DNA from: RUG12783 sp946409545
GTDB taxonomy: Bacteria; Bacillota_I; Bacilli_A; RF39; UBA660
Direction of reading: 5' to 3'
Assembly (NCBI GenBank): GCA_946409545.1
Contig: CAMJWT010000027.1
Location: 1 to 19,434, forward strand
Length of the DNA: 19,434 bases
The notes below the pieces were generated by a model. It was not told where the DNA came from and did not search any database. It worked only from the letters and a program-made list of their open reading frames with translations. Every line of letters begins with the position of its first letter. The first letter of the stretch is position 1. Made by a program: the position numbers and the translations under genes. Shown in pieces: positions 7,676-15,301 of the stretch.

Positions 7676-8623
7676 TTATTTCCTCATTAAATATTCAAAT
7701 ATTAAGAACGCAAGTCTTAATGTATCATGCTTATAAGCACCATCATATTCAATAACTAAATCATCAGCAATGACTTCAATATTATGTAAATTCTTACGAT
7801 CAAGAACAACAGGCCATTTTTGTTCTTCAGTTGAATATTTTTCAACAAGTACAGGATCCATTTTTTCTTTATTAAAAATACCTACACTTATTTTCTTTTC
7901 ACCTAAATAACTATTAAATACATTAATATGATCACTTGCAGTTAAATCATCAGTTTCTCCTGGTTGTGTAAACATATTACAACAATACATAATAGGAGCT
8001 TTAGCCATATCAATCTCTTCAATAATTTCTTTCGATAACAAATTAGGGATAACACTTGTAAAGACACTACCCATTGATAGAACTATTAAATCAGCTTGAT
8101 GAATAGCTTTTAGAACTTCTTTTGATACTTTTGGTTCATCTTTATAATATACTCTTTTAATTTTCTTATCACTTTGAGTAATATTATGTTCACCTTCAAC
8201 AATACTTCCATCAGTCATCTCAGCCATTAAGGTAATATTATCATCTTCAGAAAAAGGTACAACTTTTCCTTTTAAGTCTAATACTTTTGATAAGGTTCTA
8301 ACACCATTACTCATACTTCCTGTCATTTCAGCAGCAGCAGTTAAAAGTAAATTCCCAATAGGATGACCATCTAAATCACTTGTCGTTTTAAAACGATAAT
8401 TTAATAGTTTTCCTACAACGGGTTCTGTTTCAGACAAAGATATTAATACTTGTCTTAAATCTCCCATTGCTGGTAAGTTAAATTCACTTCTAAGTCTTCC
8501 TGTACTTCTTCCATCATCACAAACAGATACAATTGCTGTAATATCTACAGGGAATTGTTTAAGTCCTCGAAGTAAGAACGATAATCCTGTTCCTCCTCCT
8601 AAAACAACTACTTTTTTATTCAT
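7676..8623 (-). CDS. yvcK: YvcK/GlmR-family regulator of carbon flux and cell wall precursor supply
   Basis: YvcK (GlmR) proteins bind UDP-GlcNAc and adjust flow of carbon into peptidoglycan precursors; the B. subtilis protein stimulates GlmS. The fold resembles the CofD/UPF0052 group. Family signatures are VVVLGGGTGLS (5-15), VCDDGRSTGRLR (34-45) and GDLRQVL (54-60), with HPIGNLLL and SMGSVFTS later. Length (315) is normal. AAAGGAG precedes the ATG by about seven bases. The usual partners rapZ (yvcJ) and whiA are absent; instead it heads an operon with an unknown membrane protein, dnaD and nth. A TATAAT lies at 8650-8655 upstream, but its -35 box is poor. Confidence 0.95.
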   Translation of the reverse strand: MNKKVVVLGGGTGLSFLLRGLKQFPVDITAIVSVCDDGRSTGRLRSEFNLPAMGDLRQVLISLSETEPVVGKLLNYRFKTTSDLDGHPIGNLLLTAAAEMTGSMSNGVRTLSKVLDLKGKVVPFSEDDNITLMAEMTDGSIVEGEHNITQSDKKIKRVYYKDEPKVSKEVLKAIHQADLIVLSMGSVFTSVIPNLLSKEIIEEIDMAKAPIMYCCNMFTQPGETDDLTASDHINVFNSYLGEKKISVGIFNKEKMDPVLVEKYSTEEQKWPVVLDRKNLHNIEVIADDLVIEYDGAYKHDTLRLAFLIFEYLMRK

Positions 8624-8649
8624 ATATAATCTCCTTTATCGATAATACT

Positions 8650-8655
8650 ATTATA
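8650..8655 (-). promoter_or_regulatory. Probable -10 box of the yvcK operon promoter
   Basis: A perfect TATAAT lies 26 bases before the yvcK start codon, just past the upstream gene's terminator. The -35 sequence at a 17-base spacing is GTGTAT, which is weak. Confidence 0.45.
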
Positions 8656-8686
8656 TAATATTTTGGAAATTAATACACTACTATAC

Positions 8687-8721
8687 ACAAAAAAGAAGAA
8701 AGTTAATTAAACTTTCTTCTT
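8687..8721 (-). terminator. Terminator of the MucBP surface protein gene
   Basis: A 12-bp stem (8693-8704 with 8710-8721) with a five-base loop is followed on the minus strand by T residues down to 8687. The gene's TAA stop (8703-8705) lies in the stem and loop. Confidence 0.85.
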
Positions 8722-11700
8722 ATATTTCTTACATATAGGAATGCTATAGTTGCAATTAGAAGGATTAATCCTACGATATAGTATGTTGAATTACTTGATG
8801 TTCTTGGCACTTCTGCTTTCTTTTCAGCAAACTCAACTTGAACTTTTATATTCTCTTTAAGATTCTTGAAATTATCTAAAGTTAATCCTGTTGGATCAGA
8901 GAATTCAACATCTTGATCATTAACAAGAATTCTAACAATTTCATAACCGGTAGATGGAGTAATAACAATTCTACCTTCAGTTGAATCATCACCATAATAT
9001 ACTATTTCATCACCAGTAATATTACCTACACCACCAACTACTTCCGTTACAATATCAAATTTAATTCTTTCATAATAGTAAGTAACTTCTTGTACTTCTT
9101 CAGTGTATCTAAAGGTTTCAACACCTGGTTTTACAACTACTCTATATCCTTCAAAATCAATTGCATTACTAATATATGTTTGACCAACTAAATCAGTTGT
9201 TTCAATATCATCAGTTAATTTTTTATCTGTATCAACAATGTAATGATGAACAATTATCTTTCCTGGTAACAAGATGTTAGTTGAAATAGTTCCTTCAGCA
9301 TCTTGACTATTATTAGATAATCTAACTTTACCAACAACACGATTATTAATTACACCTGAAGATGGATAATCTAAATATTTAACTGTAAATTCTTTATTAA
9401 ATTCTTTACTATTATTAGTTTCATTAATATCTGTCCAATCAACGGTCCATGTTATTGTTTTATCATTAGCATTATAAACACCATCAGCAAGATTTGAACT
9501 AGCTTCATCAATCTTATATGGTAAATAATCAATAATTGTAATTGTTCCATCACCAATGTAATCAGATACAGTAGCATTATAAGAAATGTTATATGTTGTA
9601 GAATCATCACGACTAAGAATCATCTTTGTACCTGTCTTATTAATTGAAGTTGATAACTTACTATCTTTAACTCGATAATAATATGTAACTTCAATTGTAT
9701 CTTGATCTACATAACCTTCAAAGTTTGTTGTTCTACTACTAAATTCATAATTACTTGGAATATCTTGGCTTGCACTTGTTGTATAACGTTTACCATAATT
9801 TGTATTAATAATAGCATCATCAGCAAGAGTCTTATTAGTATTTACTTCTTTATGATGTGTGATAACTTGAGCAGGCTTTAATTCATAATAATATGTAATA
9901 ATAATTCTATTTTGTTTAACTGTTCCAGTTACATCCATATTATTAATTGTACTGTTATTATCAGTTGATACAACTTCTTTGAAACGATAATTATTATTTA
10001 TTTCAGCACAAGTATGACTTTCATAACTATCACGATAACGTTTAGAAAGTGTAACATCAGCACATAAACTATCTGTTGTACCATCAACATAATAATGAAC
10101 TATTACTTCACTTGGTTTCAAATCATAGAAATAAGTAACTTCAATGTTTTTATTACGAACAATACCATTTACTGGTGAACCAGTATGATTATTATTATAT
10201 TCATAATCATTCTTATATTCATCATATAATTCAGCAGGATCTTTATAATTAGTACTATATTGACTACCATAAACAACTTCACTCAATTCATCATCATGAA
10301 CTTTTGTTTCAGTACCTTCAACATAGTGATGAACTACTAAATTAGATTGTACAATGAATTCAGCAACAGCTTTATACTCTTTATCAGCTAAAATATAATT
10401 ATTATCTGCTAAGGCACCAATTATTTCTGCTTCATTCGAAACTTCATCAATATCAGTATCTAAAACAGTATAACTTGCAAATAAGTCAACACTACTATTA
10501 GCAGCAATATTATTTATTTTAGCAATATGATCTGTTTCTATTGTATAACCAGTTCCTTCTACAAACTTAGAATTTTCTGTATTTTCTTTTACGATAACAT
10601 CATGTATTGGGAAATTAGCTGTATTAGTAACGGTTATTTTAAATGTTACAATATCACCTGTTTTATAATATTCCTTTGTGCTTGTAACCGTTTTAACAAT
10701 GGTTGGTTCAAAAGTACCAGTTTGTACCATCCATTCACCATAAATGGTAACATTTTCTTCTGGCATTACAAAATTATTTTCTTTATACCAACCTAAGAAT
10801 TTATAACCTGAAGGTTCAGTAACATTGGCTAAAGATACTGTAGTACCAGGCTTATAACTTACAGTTGGTGGTAATAAACTATTACTATTTGGAGGTAGAA
10901 CCGTATCATAGAAAGCATATGATACAGTATATGTTACTTCACTAAATTCACCAACTAATCTTACATTAGAACTTGGCATTATAAAGTCTTTATCATTTGA
11001 TACTGATACATCAGTTGTTATCCATCCACTGAATCTATATCCATTTATAATATCACCTTGTGATAAACTATCTACTTTAACTGTTGATTCTGGATAATAA
11101 GATTTAGATGTAGGTAATACATAACCTTCAGGACTAGTTCCATTTATTTGATATGTAACATTATATTTAGGAAGTTCTGTAAATGAACCAGTTAATGTAA
11201 CATTACTACTTGGCATTGTAAAACTTCCATCATTAATGGTTACATCACTTGTACTCCATCCACTAAAAGTATACCCCTCAACATCAACAGGTAATGCTAC
11301 GCCTACAGTACTACCACTTGCATATGTAGCCGTTCCAGGAACTGATGGAGCATTACTTGGAACGTTTCCTGTATATTGATATATAACACCATATAAAGAT
11401 CCACTTCTACCCATAAAGGCATGAACAGTATTAGATATAACCGTTAAACTGTCTTCTCTTATTTGACCAAAGTTATAAAAATCTCTTCGATTTTCAACAA
11501 CAGTTGTTGATGGATCATCAATTGTCGCAGGTGTCTTTGTGATAATACCAACAGTTAATTTACAACCAGCTTGTAAATTCTTAACTTTAAAAGTAACTGT
11601 ACGATTATTAGCATTATAATGAAGACCATGATAAGTATATTCAGTATTATCATTATTCCATATACCTGTATCAACACTTTCTTCATTAGTATCATCTACT

Positions 11701-12044
11701 ACTTTACCTAAACAAGAAGTATTTTCATCACTTCTTCTTACAGCTCCAATTGATCCGTCACTTGTCGTTACAAATCCTTGAAAGATAAGTCCATCAGGGA
11801 TTTTATCAGATACATACATATAACCACTATTAATACTAGCAACTGTTGTATCATTTGATTTAACACCATTACGATCTACACCATCATAAGTTACATTTAA
11901 GTAATATGTTAACAGAGAATCAGGTTCTACTTCAACATCATTATCAAGAGGAACACTATACGATACTCTTAACAATGTAACAATAGTTACTAAAACTATT
12001 AAAACAGGAATAAGAATTTTTTTACTTTTAAAGAAATCTTTCAT
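8703..12044 (-). CDS. Large surface adhesin-like protein with InlB-type and MucBP repeats and a C-terminal anchor
   Basis: This 1113-residue exported protein has an N-terminal hydrophobic segment (about 10-30) and a unique domain (about 40-215). Three Listeria-Bacteroides (InlB B) repeats follow (about 218-290, 294-369, 372-438), each with the GYxFxGW...MPxxNVTxxGxF pattern. Next come a DUF11-like domain (about 445-545), three MucBP-type repeats (567-642, 645-721, 724-792; VHHYVEGT...VTYFYDL), a second DUF11-like region (795-925), a fourth MucBP repeat (929-993) and a further repeat (994-1073). The end is VPRTS (1079-1083), a hydrophobic segment (about 1088-1106) and basic NIRRK. This layout is that of a sortase substrate, although VPRTS is not a classic LPxTG, so it may simply be membrane-held. 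MucBP and InlB repeats are associated with adhesion; the ligand is unknown. AGGAG precedes the ATG. Confidence 0.9.
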   Translation of the reverse strand: MKDFFKSKKILIPVLIVLVTIVTLLRVSYSVPLDNDVEVEPDSLLTYYLNVTYDGVDRNGVKSNDTTVASINSGYMYVSDKIPDGLIFQGFVTTSDGSIGAVRRSDENTSCLGKVVDDTNEESVDTGIWNNDNTEYTYHGLHYNANNRTVTFKVKNLQAGCKLTVGIITKTPATIDDPSTTVVENRRDFYNFGQIREDSLTVISNTVHAFMGRSGSLYGVIYQYTGNVPSNAPSVPGTATYASGSTVGVALPVDVEGYTFSGWSTSDVTINDGSFTMPSSNVTLTGSFTELPKYNVTYQINGTSPEGYVLPTSKSYYPESTVKVDSLSQGDIINGYRFSGWITTDVSVSNDKDFIMPSSNVRLVGEFSEVTYTVSYAFYDTVLPPNSNSLLPPTVSYKPGTTVSLANVTEPSGYKFLGWYKENNFVMPEENVTIYGEWMVQTGTFEPTIVKTVTSTKEYYKTGDIVTFKITVTNTANFPIHDVIVKENTENSKFVEGTGYTIETDHIAKINNIAANSSVDLFASYTVLDTDIDEVSNEAEIIGALADNNYILADKEYKAVAEFIVQSNLVVHHYVEGTETKVHDDELSEVVYGSQYSTNYKDPAELYDEYKNDYEYNNNHTGSPVNGIVRNKNIEVTYFYDLKPSEVIVHYYVDGTTDSLCADVTLSKRYRDSYESHTCAEINNNYRFKEVVSTDNNSTINNMDVTGTVKQNRIIITYYYELKPAQVITHHKEVNTNKTLADDAIINTNYGKRYTTSASQDIPSNYEFSSRTTNFEGYVDQDTIEVTYYYRVKDSKLSTSINKTGTKMILSRDDSTTYNISYNATVSDYIGDGTITIIDYLPYKIDEASSNLADGVYNANDKTITWTVDWTDINETNNSKEFNKEFTVKYLDYPSSGVINNRVVGKVRLSNNSQDAEGTISTNILLPGKIIVHHYIVDTDKKLTDDIETTDLVGQTYISNAIDFEGYRVVVKPGVETFRYTEEVQEVTYYYERIKFDIVTEVVGGVGNITGDEIVYYGDDSTEGRIVITPSTGYEIVRILVNDQDVEFSDPTGLTLDNFKNLKENIKVQVEFAEKKAEVPRTSSNSTYYIVGLILLIATIAFLYVRNIRRKFN

Positions 12045-12068
12045 TATTACACTCCTATCATCATTATA

Positions 12069-12077
12069 AGTATAACA
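12069..12077 (-). promoter_or_regulatory. Extended -10 promoter candidate for the MucBP protein gene
   Basis: TGTTATACT on the minus strand is an extended -10 box about 25 bases before the ATG. No good -35 box stands at the standard spacing. It lies between the terminator of the upstream gene and this gene. Confidence 0.5.
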
Positions 12078-12124
12078 TAATTTATTTTAAAAATATACAA
12101 TAATATACAATAATAATTATTATA

Positions 12125-12156
12125 AAAAAAAGTAATTGAAATTAATTACTTTTTTT
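12125..12156 (-). terminator. Terminator of the poly-Asn metallo-hydrolase gene
   Basis: A 13-bp stem (12125-12137 with 12144-12156) surrounds a six-base loop. It has seven A/T pairs at its base, so the minus-strand RNA ends in a run of U. It begins one base after the gene's stop codon. Confidence 0.85.
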
Positions 12157-12157
12157 A

Positions 12158-14311
12158 TTAGCAACCTTCACCTGAAGTACAGGCACCACTAGAATCGAAA
12201 GTATATGGTTTACCATCTATATATTTGGTTGTACTTTTATACATTTTACCATCTTTTCCTAAATAGTACCATTTACCTTTATCTTTTACCCATTCATTAG
12301 TAACCATAATACCAGATGAATTAAAATAATACCATTCACCTTTATCTGATAGCCAATCATTCTTAATAAATTTACCATTACTTCCAACATATGTCCAAAC
12401 AACTGATTCACCATTATAATTCCATTGATACCAATTTTTTGCATAATCAACTTTTGTTGGATTTTCAGAAACAGAAATAGATGATCCTAGAGTAACTACT
12501 ACAGCTCCACTACCAGGATTACCAGAATAATAAACTTTTCCGCCATTTTCTTTTACATATGTTGCTGCAGCTCCACCTGATCCATTAGGGAACGGAATTA
12601 TAAAATATGATGGTTTTAAACTTGACATCATACTATATGAATTAGAGAATAGATGTCCATGATGATTAGCTTTTGCAACATCAACTTTTCCAATTTTACG
12701 AGCATAATATTGTTCAAATTCACTTCTTACATTCAAATCACCTGATAACCATACTTTTTTACCAGTCTTTGATGTAACTATTGTTACTAACGAATTAGTA
12801 TTTAAATCAATATATTTTTTACCATTCGATGTTTCCATATAAGGATATAAATTATATATTTTAAACGTTAAATCTTCCATCTTAAAAGTAATATAATCCA
12901 TCCATTTATCACTATTACTTTGATATTTTGCGCCTAATTTGCTCATACTAGAACTACTATGACTTGCAGTCTCAAGAAGAGTTGCTCCTTTACTAGTCAT
13001 AGCTTCTTTAGCTTTTGATAAAAACCAAAGCGATCTCCAATCAGAGCCTATATTAGCAAATCTATTGCCATTAGCAAGAACAATTTCTCCTAAAGAAGAA
13101 TTATCACGTTCAGTTTGTTTATAAATAAATGTTGTGTTACTATCTACAAAACTAGAATTCTTTAATAATTCAGGAATACCACCAATATGATCACTATGAG
13201 AATGTGATGCAATAACAAACTCTAAGTGCTTAACACCTTTTTTCTTAAGATAATTTAAAACGGTCGTACCACTACCATTCGCTACATCCAAATCACTATA
13301 ACCACAATTAGAAGGGTTACCAGCATCAATCAAACCATATTTACCATTACTTTCAATTAAAATGGAATCACCATAATAAATGTTAATAAAATGTATTTTT
13401 GATGGACCAGAAGTTACAGTACTTGTTTCTTTCTTTTTAACAGTTACTTTGCATGTAGCTTTTATACTATTATTACTCTTTGAAGTTAATGTAATAACCA
13501 CTGTACCAACAGCTTTACCTACAATTTTTCCATTACTATCTACTGTTGCAACATTAGAATTACTACTTTCAAATGTAACACCTATTTGTGTTGTATCACT
13601 TGGATTATATTTAGGAGTAACTTTTACACTATTACCAACATAAATTGAATATTCACTTTTATCACAACTAACTGATTTTAATGCTACTTGTTTTGCTTTA
13701 ACATGAATAATTCTTGTTAAAGTTTTTGACGTTGTGCCAACTTTTAAGGTATATGTTATTGTATAATCTCCTACTTTACTAGTATTAACACTACCATTAA
13801 CAGTTACACTACTATTATAGTTTTTACCATCACTACCAATCGCTTTATAACCAGGATCATTCCATGTATCCCCAACAGAAATATTAATTTCTTTTGAACC
13901 ATTCAAAGAAAATTGGATAGTTACCTTTTGAGAAGTATTATTATTGTTGTTATTATTATTGTTGTTGTTATTGTTATTACTATTATTGTTATTGTTATTA
14001 TTGTTGTTATTATTATTGTTATTACTATTATTATTGTTATTGTTATTACTATTATTGTTATTATTGTTATTATTACTATTATTATTGTTATTATTATTGT
14101 TGTTATTATTATTGTTATTACTATTGTTGTTATTATTGTTATTATTACTATTATTATTGTTATTATTATTGTTATTATCTTTTTCTTCTATATTATCTTT
14201 GCCTACATTACTTCTAAATTTATCAATATTAAAGCCTAAATATATTGTTCCTGCTATTAATATGATAAACACTATTGCCATAATTGGATTTCCATTATTA
14301 TTCTTTTTCAT
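12158..14311 (-). CDS. Exported metallo-beta-lactamase-fold protein resembling phosphorylcholine esterase, with poly-Asn tether and cell-wall-binding-like repeats
   Basis: This 717-residue protein begins with a single hydrophobic anchor (about 10-27). Residues 46-125 are asparagine broken only by six serines. Then come a DUF5011-like Ig domain (about 129-206), a BIG_2 Ig domain (about 208-291), and a metallo-beta-lactamase catalytic domain (about 303-610). That domain has HSHSDHIGG (370-378), SGDLN (523-527) and ANHHGH (548-553), which together supply the usual zinc ligands. The C-terminal ~85 residues hold three to four Trp/Tyr-rich repeats (KGEWYYFNSSGIM, KGKWYYLGKDGKM) of the choline-binding type. 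From memory, the catalytic domain (KIHFIN, ILIESNGK, NSNSL-like NTNSLV, GKVDVAKANHH) matches pneumococcal Pce/CbpE, which removes phosphocholine from teichoic acid. ComEC-like domains share the same motifs, so the substrate is inferred. It ends ACTSGEGC. Confidence 0.85.
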   Translation of the reverse strand: MKKNNNGNPIMAIVFIILIAGTIYLGFNIDKFRSNVGKDNIEEKDNNNNNNNNNSNNNNNNNNSNNNNNNNNNNNNNNSNNNNNNNNSNNNNNNNSNNNNNNNNNNNNNNSNNNNNNNNNNNNNNTSQKVTIQFSLNGSKEINISVGDTWNDPGYKAIGSDGKNYNSSVTVNGSVNTSKVGDYTITYTLKVGTTSKTLTRIIHVKAKQVALKSVSCDKSEYSIYVGNSVKVTPKYNPSDTTQIGVTFESSNSNVATVDSNGKIVGKAVGTVVITLTSKSNNSIKATCKVTVKKKETSTVTSGPSKIHFINIYYGDSILIESNGKYGLIDAGNPSNCGYSDLDVANGSGTTVLNYLKKKGVKHLEFVIASHSHSDHIGGIPELLKNSSFVDSNTTFIYKQTERDNSSLGEIVLANGNRFANIGSDWRSLWFLSKAKEAMTSKGATLLETASHSSSSMSKLGAKYQSNSDKWMDYITFKMEDLTFKIYNLYPYMETSNGKKYIDLNTNSLVTIVTSKTGKKVWLSGDLNVRSEFEQYYARKIGKVDVAKANHHGHLFSNSYSMMSSLKPSYFIIPFPNGSGGAAATYVKENGGKVYYSGNPGSGAVVVTLGSSISVSENPTKVDYAKNWYQWNYNGESVVWTYVGSNGKFIKNDWLSDKGEWYYFNSSGIMVTNEWVKDKGKWYYLGKDGKMYKSTTKYIDGKPYTFDSSGACTSGEGC
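13937..14176 (-). repeat. Trinucleotide low-complexity tract coding for poly-asparagine
   Basis: This is 80 consecutive codons of AAT and AAC (74 Asn) broken by six AGT serine codons, each flanked by AAT on both sides. The block lengths between serines are 9, 8, 14, 8, 7, 14 and 14 codons. Two of the 14-codon blocks share their last eight codons, including the serine, which suggests segmental duplication. Translations of the opposite strand here (poly-Leu or poly-Ile) are artefacts. Confidence 0.97.
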
Positions 14312-14333
14312 AACAACCTCTTACTATAATTAA

Positions 14334-14342
14334 ATTATAACA
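14334..14342 (-). promoter_or_regulatory. Extended -10 promoter for the poly-Asn metallo-hydrolase gene
   Basis: TGTTATAAT on the minus strand is a perfect TATAAT with TGn extension. It predicts a start of transcription near 14327 and a leader of about 15 bases containing AGAGG. The -35 region is weak, as is usual for extended -10 promoters. Confidence 0.6.
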
Positions 14343-14393
14343 ATAAATAAATACTAATAACATTAAATACATAACATTTTTTTATTTTACTGT

Positions 14394-14421
14394 AAAAAAA
14401 AGGATAATCTTTTGATTATCC
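14394..14421 (-). terminator. Terminator after tsf
   Basis: GGATAATC (14402-14409) pairs with GATTATCC (14414-14421) around TTTT. On the minus strand an eight-base T run (14401-14394) follows. The tsf stop codon (14416-14418) lies in the stem. Confidence 0.88.
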
Positions 14422-15291
14422 ATTTATTTGACTCATTACTTCTTCAGCGAAGTTTTCATTACGTTTTTCCATACCTTCTCCTACTTCAAAACGTACTAAA
14501 TCTAATAATTTGCATCCGTTTGCTTCTAAGAATTTACCAACTGTTTCTTTATTTTCAGCTTTTACAAAGATTTGATCTTCAAGACATACTTCTTCATAAT
14601 ATTTACGTACTTTACCAACTAAGATATTATCAATCTTGTCAGCTGGTTTTCCTTCATTTAGAAGTTCTTGTCTCATAATTTCTTTTTCTTTATCTAAGTC
14701 TTCAGTTGGAACACTAGCTTCATTTAGATATAGTGGACGCATAGCAGCTGCATGCATAGCAACATCACGAGCAGCATCAACGTTTTCACCTTCAACTAAA
14801 ACTAAACTAGCAATTCTTCCACCCATATGAATATATGAACCGAAACTTTGACTATCAGTTTTTTCTAATCTTTTGAAACGACGGAAACTTATTTTTTCAC
14901 CAATTTTAGCAGTAGCAGCAACTACTAAATCATTAATAGTAGTACCATCTACTTCTAAATTATTAGCTTCTTCAATAGTGCTAACATCACTTGATAATAA
15001 AGCATTTCCAATAGTGTTTACTAAATTTTTAAATTCATCATTTTTTGCAACGAAATCTGTTTCACTGTTAACTTCAACCACTAAAGCACGATTTCCTTCT
15101 ACAAAAATTTGTGCTAAACCTTCAGCTGCAATACGATCACTCTTCTTTGCTGCTTTAGAAATACCCTTTTCTCTTAACCAATCAATGGCCTTATCCATAT
15201 CCCCTTGATTTTCTTCTAATGCCTTTTTGCAATCAAGCATACCAGCACCAGTTTTTTCTCTTAAAGTTTTTACATCACTAGCACTAAACAT
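14416..15291 (-). CDS. tsf: Elongation factor Ts
   Basis: EF-Ts exchanges GDP for GTP on EF-Tu. The N-terminal UBA-like domain (VKTLREKTGAGMLDCKKAL, about 7-25) and the core TDFVAKN (78-84) are diagnostic, and 291 residues is a normal length. AAGGAG precedes the ATG at 15291. It follows rpsB by 10 bases in the conserved rpsB-tsf operon and ends in a clear terminator. Nothing unusual was seen. Confidence 0.97.
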   Translation of the reverse strand: MFSASDVKTLREKTGAGMLDCKKALEENQGDMDKAIDWLREKGISKAAKKSDRIAAEGLAQIFVEGNRALVVEVNSETDFVAKNDEFKNLVNTIGNALLSSDVSTIEEANNLEVDGTTINDLVVAATAKIGEKISFRRFKRLEKTDSQSFGSYIHMGGRIASLVLVEGENVDAARDVAMHAAAMRPLYLNEASVPTEDLDKEKEIMRQELLNEGKPADKIDNILVGKVRKYYEEVCLEDQIFVKAENKETVGKFLEANGCKLLDLVRFEVGEGMEKRNENFAEEVMSQING

Positions 15292-15301
15292 ATTTATCTC
15301 C

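Noticed and set aside
8900..11300. Repeated patterns in the MucBP gene as a possible CRISPR or DNA repeat array
   Set aside because: The repetition is at protein-domain level with diverged DNA. No identical short repeats with regular unique spacers are present.
12158..12190. C-terminal ACTSGEGC as a peptide pheromone or cyclised peptide signal
   Set aside because: It follows directly on the wall-binding repeats, and nothing in the window suggests processing or export machinery for such a peptide.
12158..14311. Identification as the competence protein ComEC
   Set aside because: Only the hydrolase fold is shared. There is one membrane segment rather than many, and the Ig-like and choline-binding-like domains do not belong to ComEC.
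13913..14333. Plus-strand open frames coding for long poly-Leu or poly-Ile
   Set aside because: They are the complement of the poly-Asn codons of the metallo-hydrolase gene. They have no ribosome binding site and no plausible protein character.
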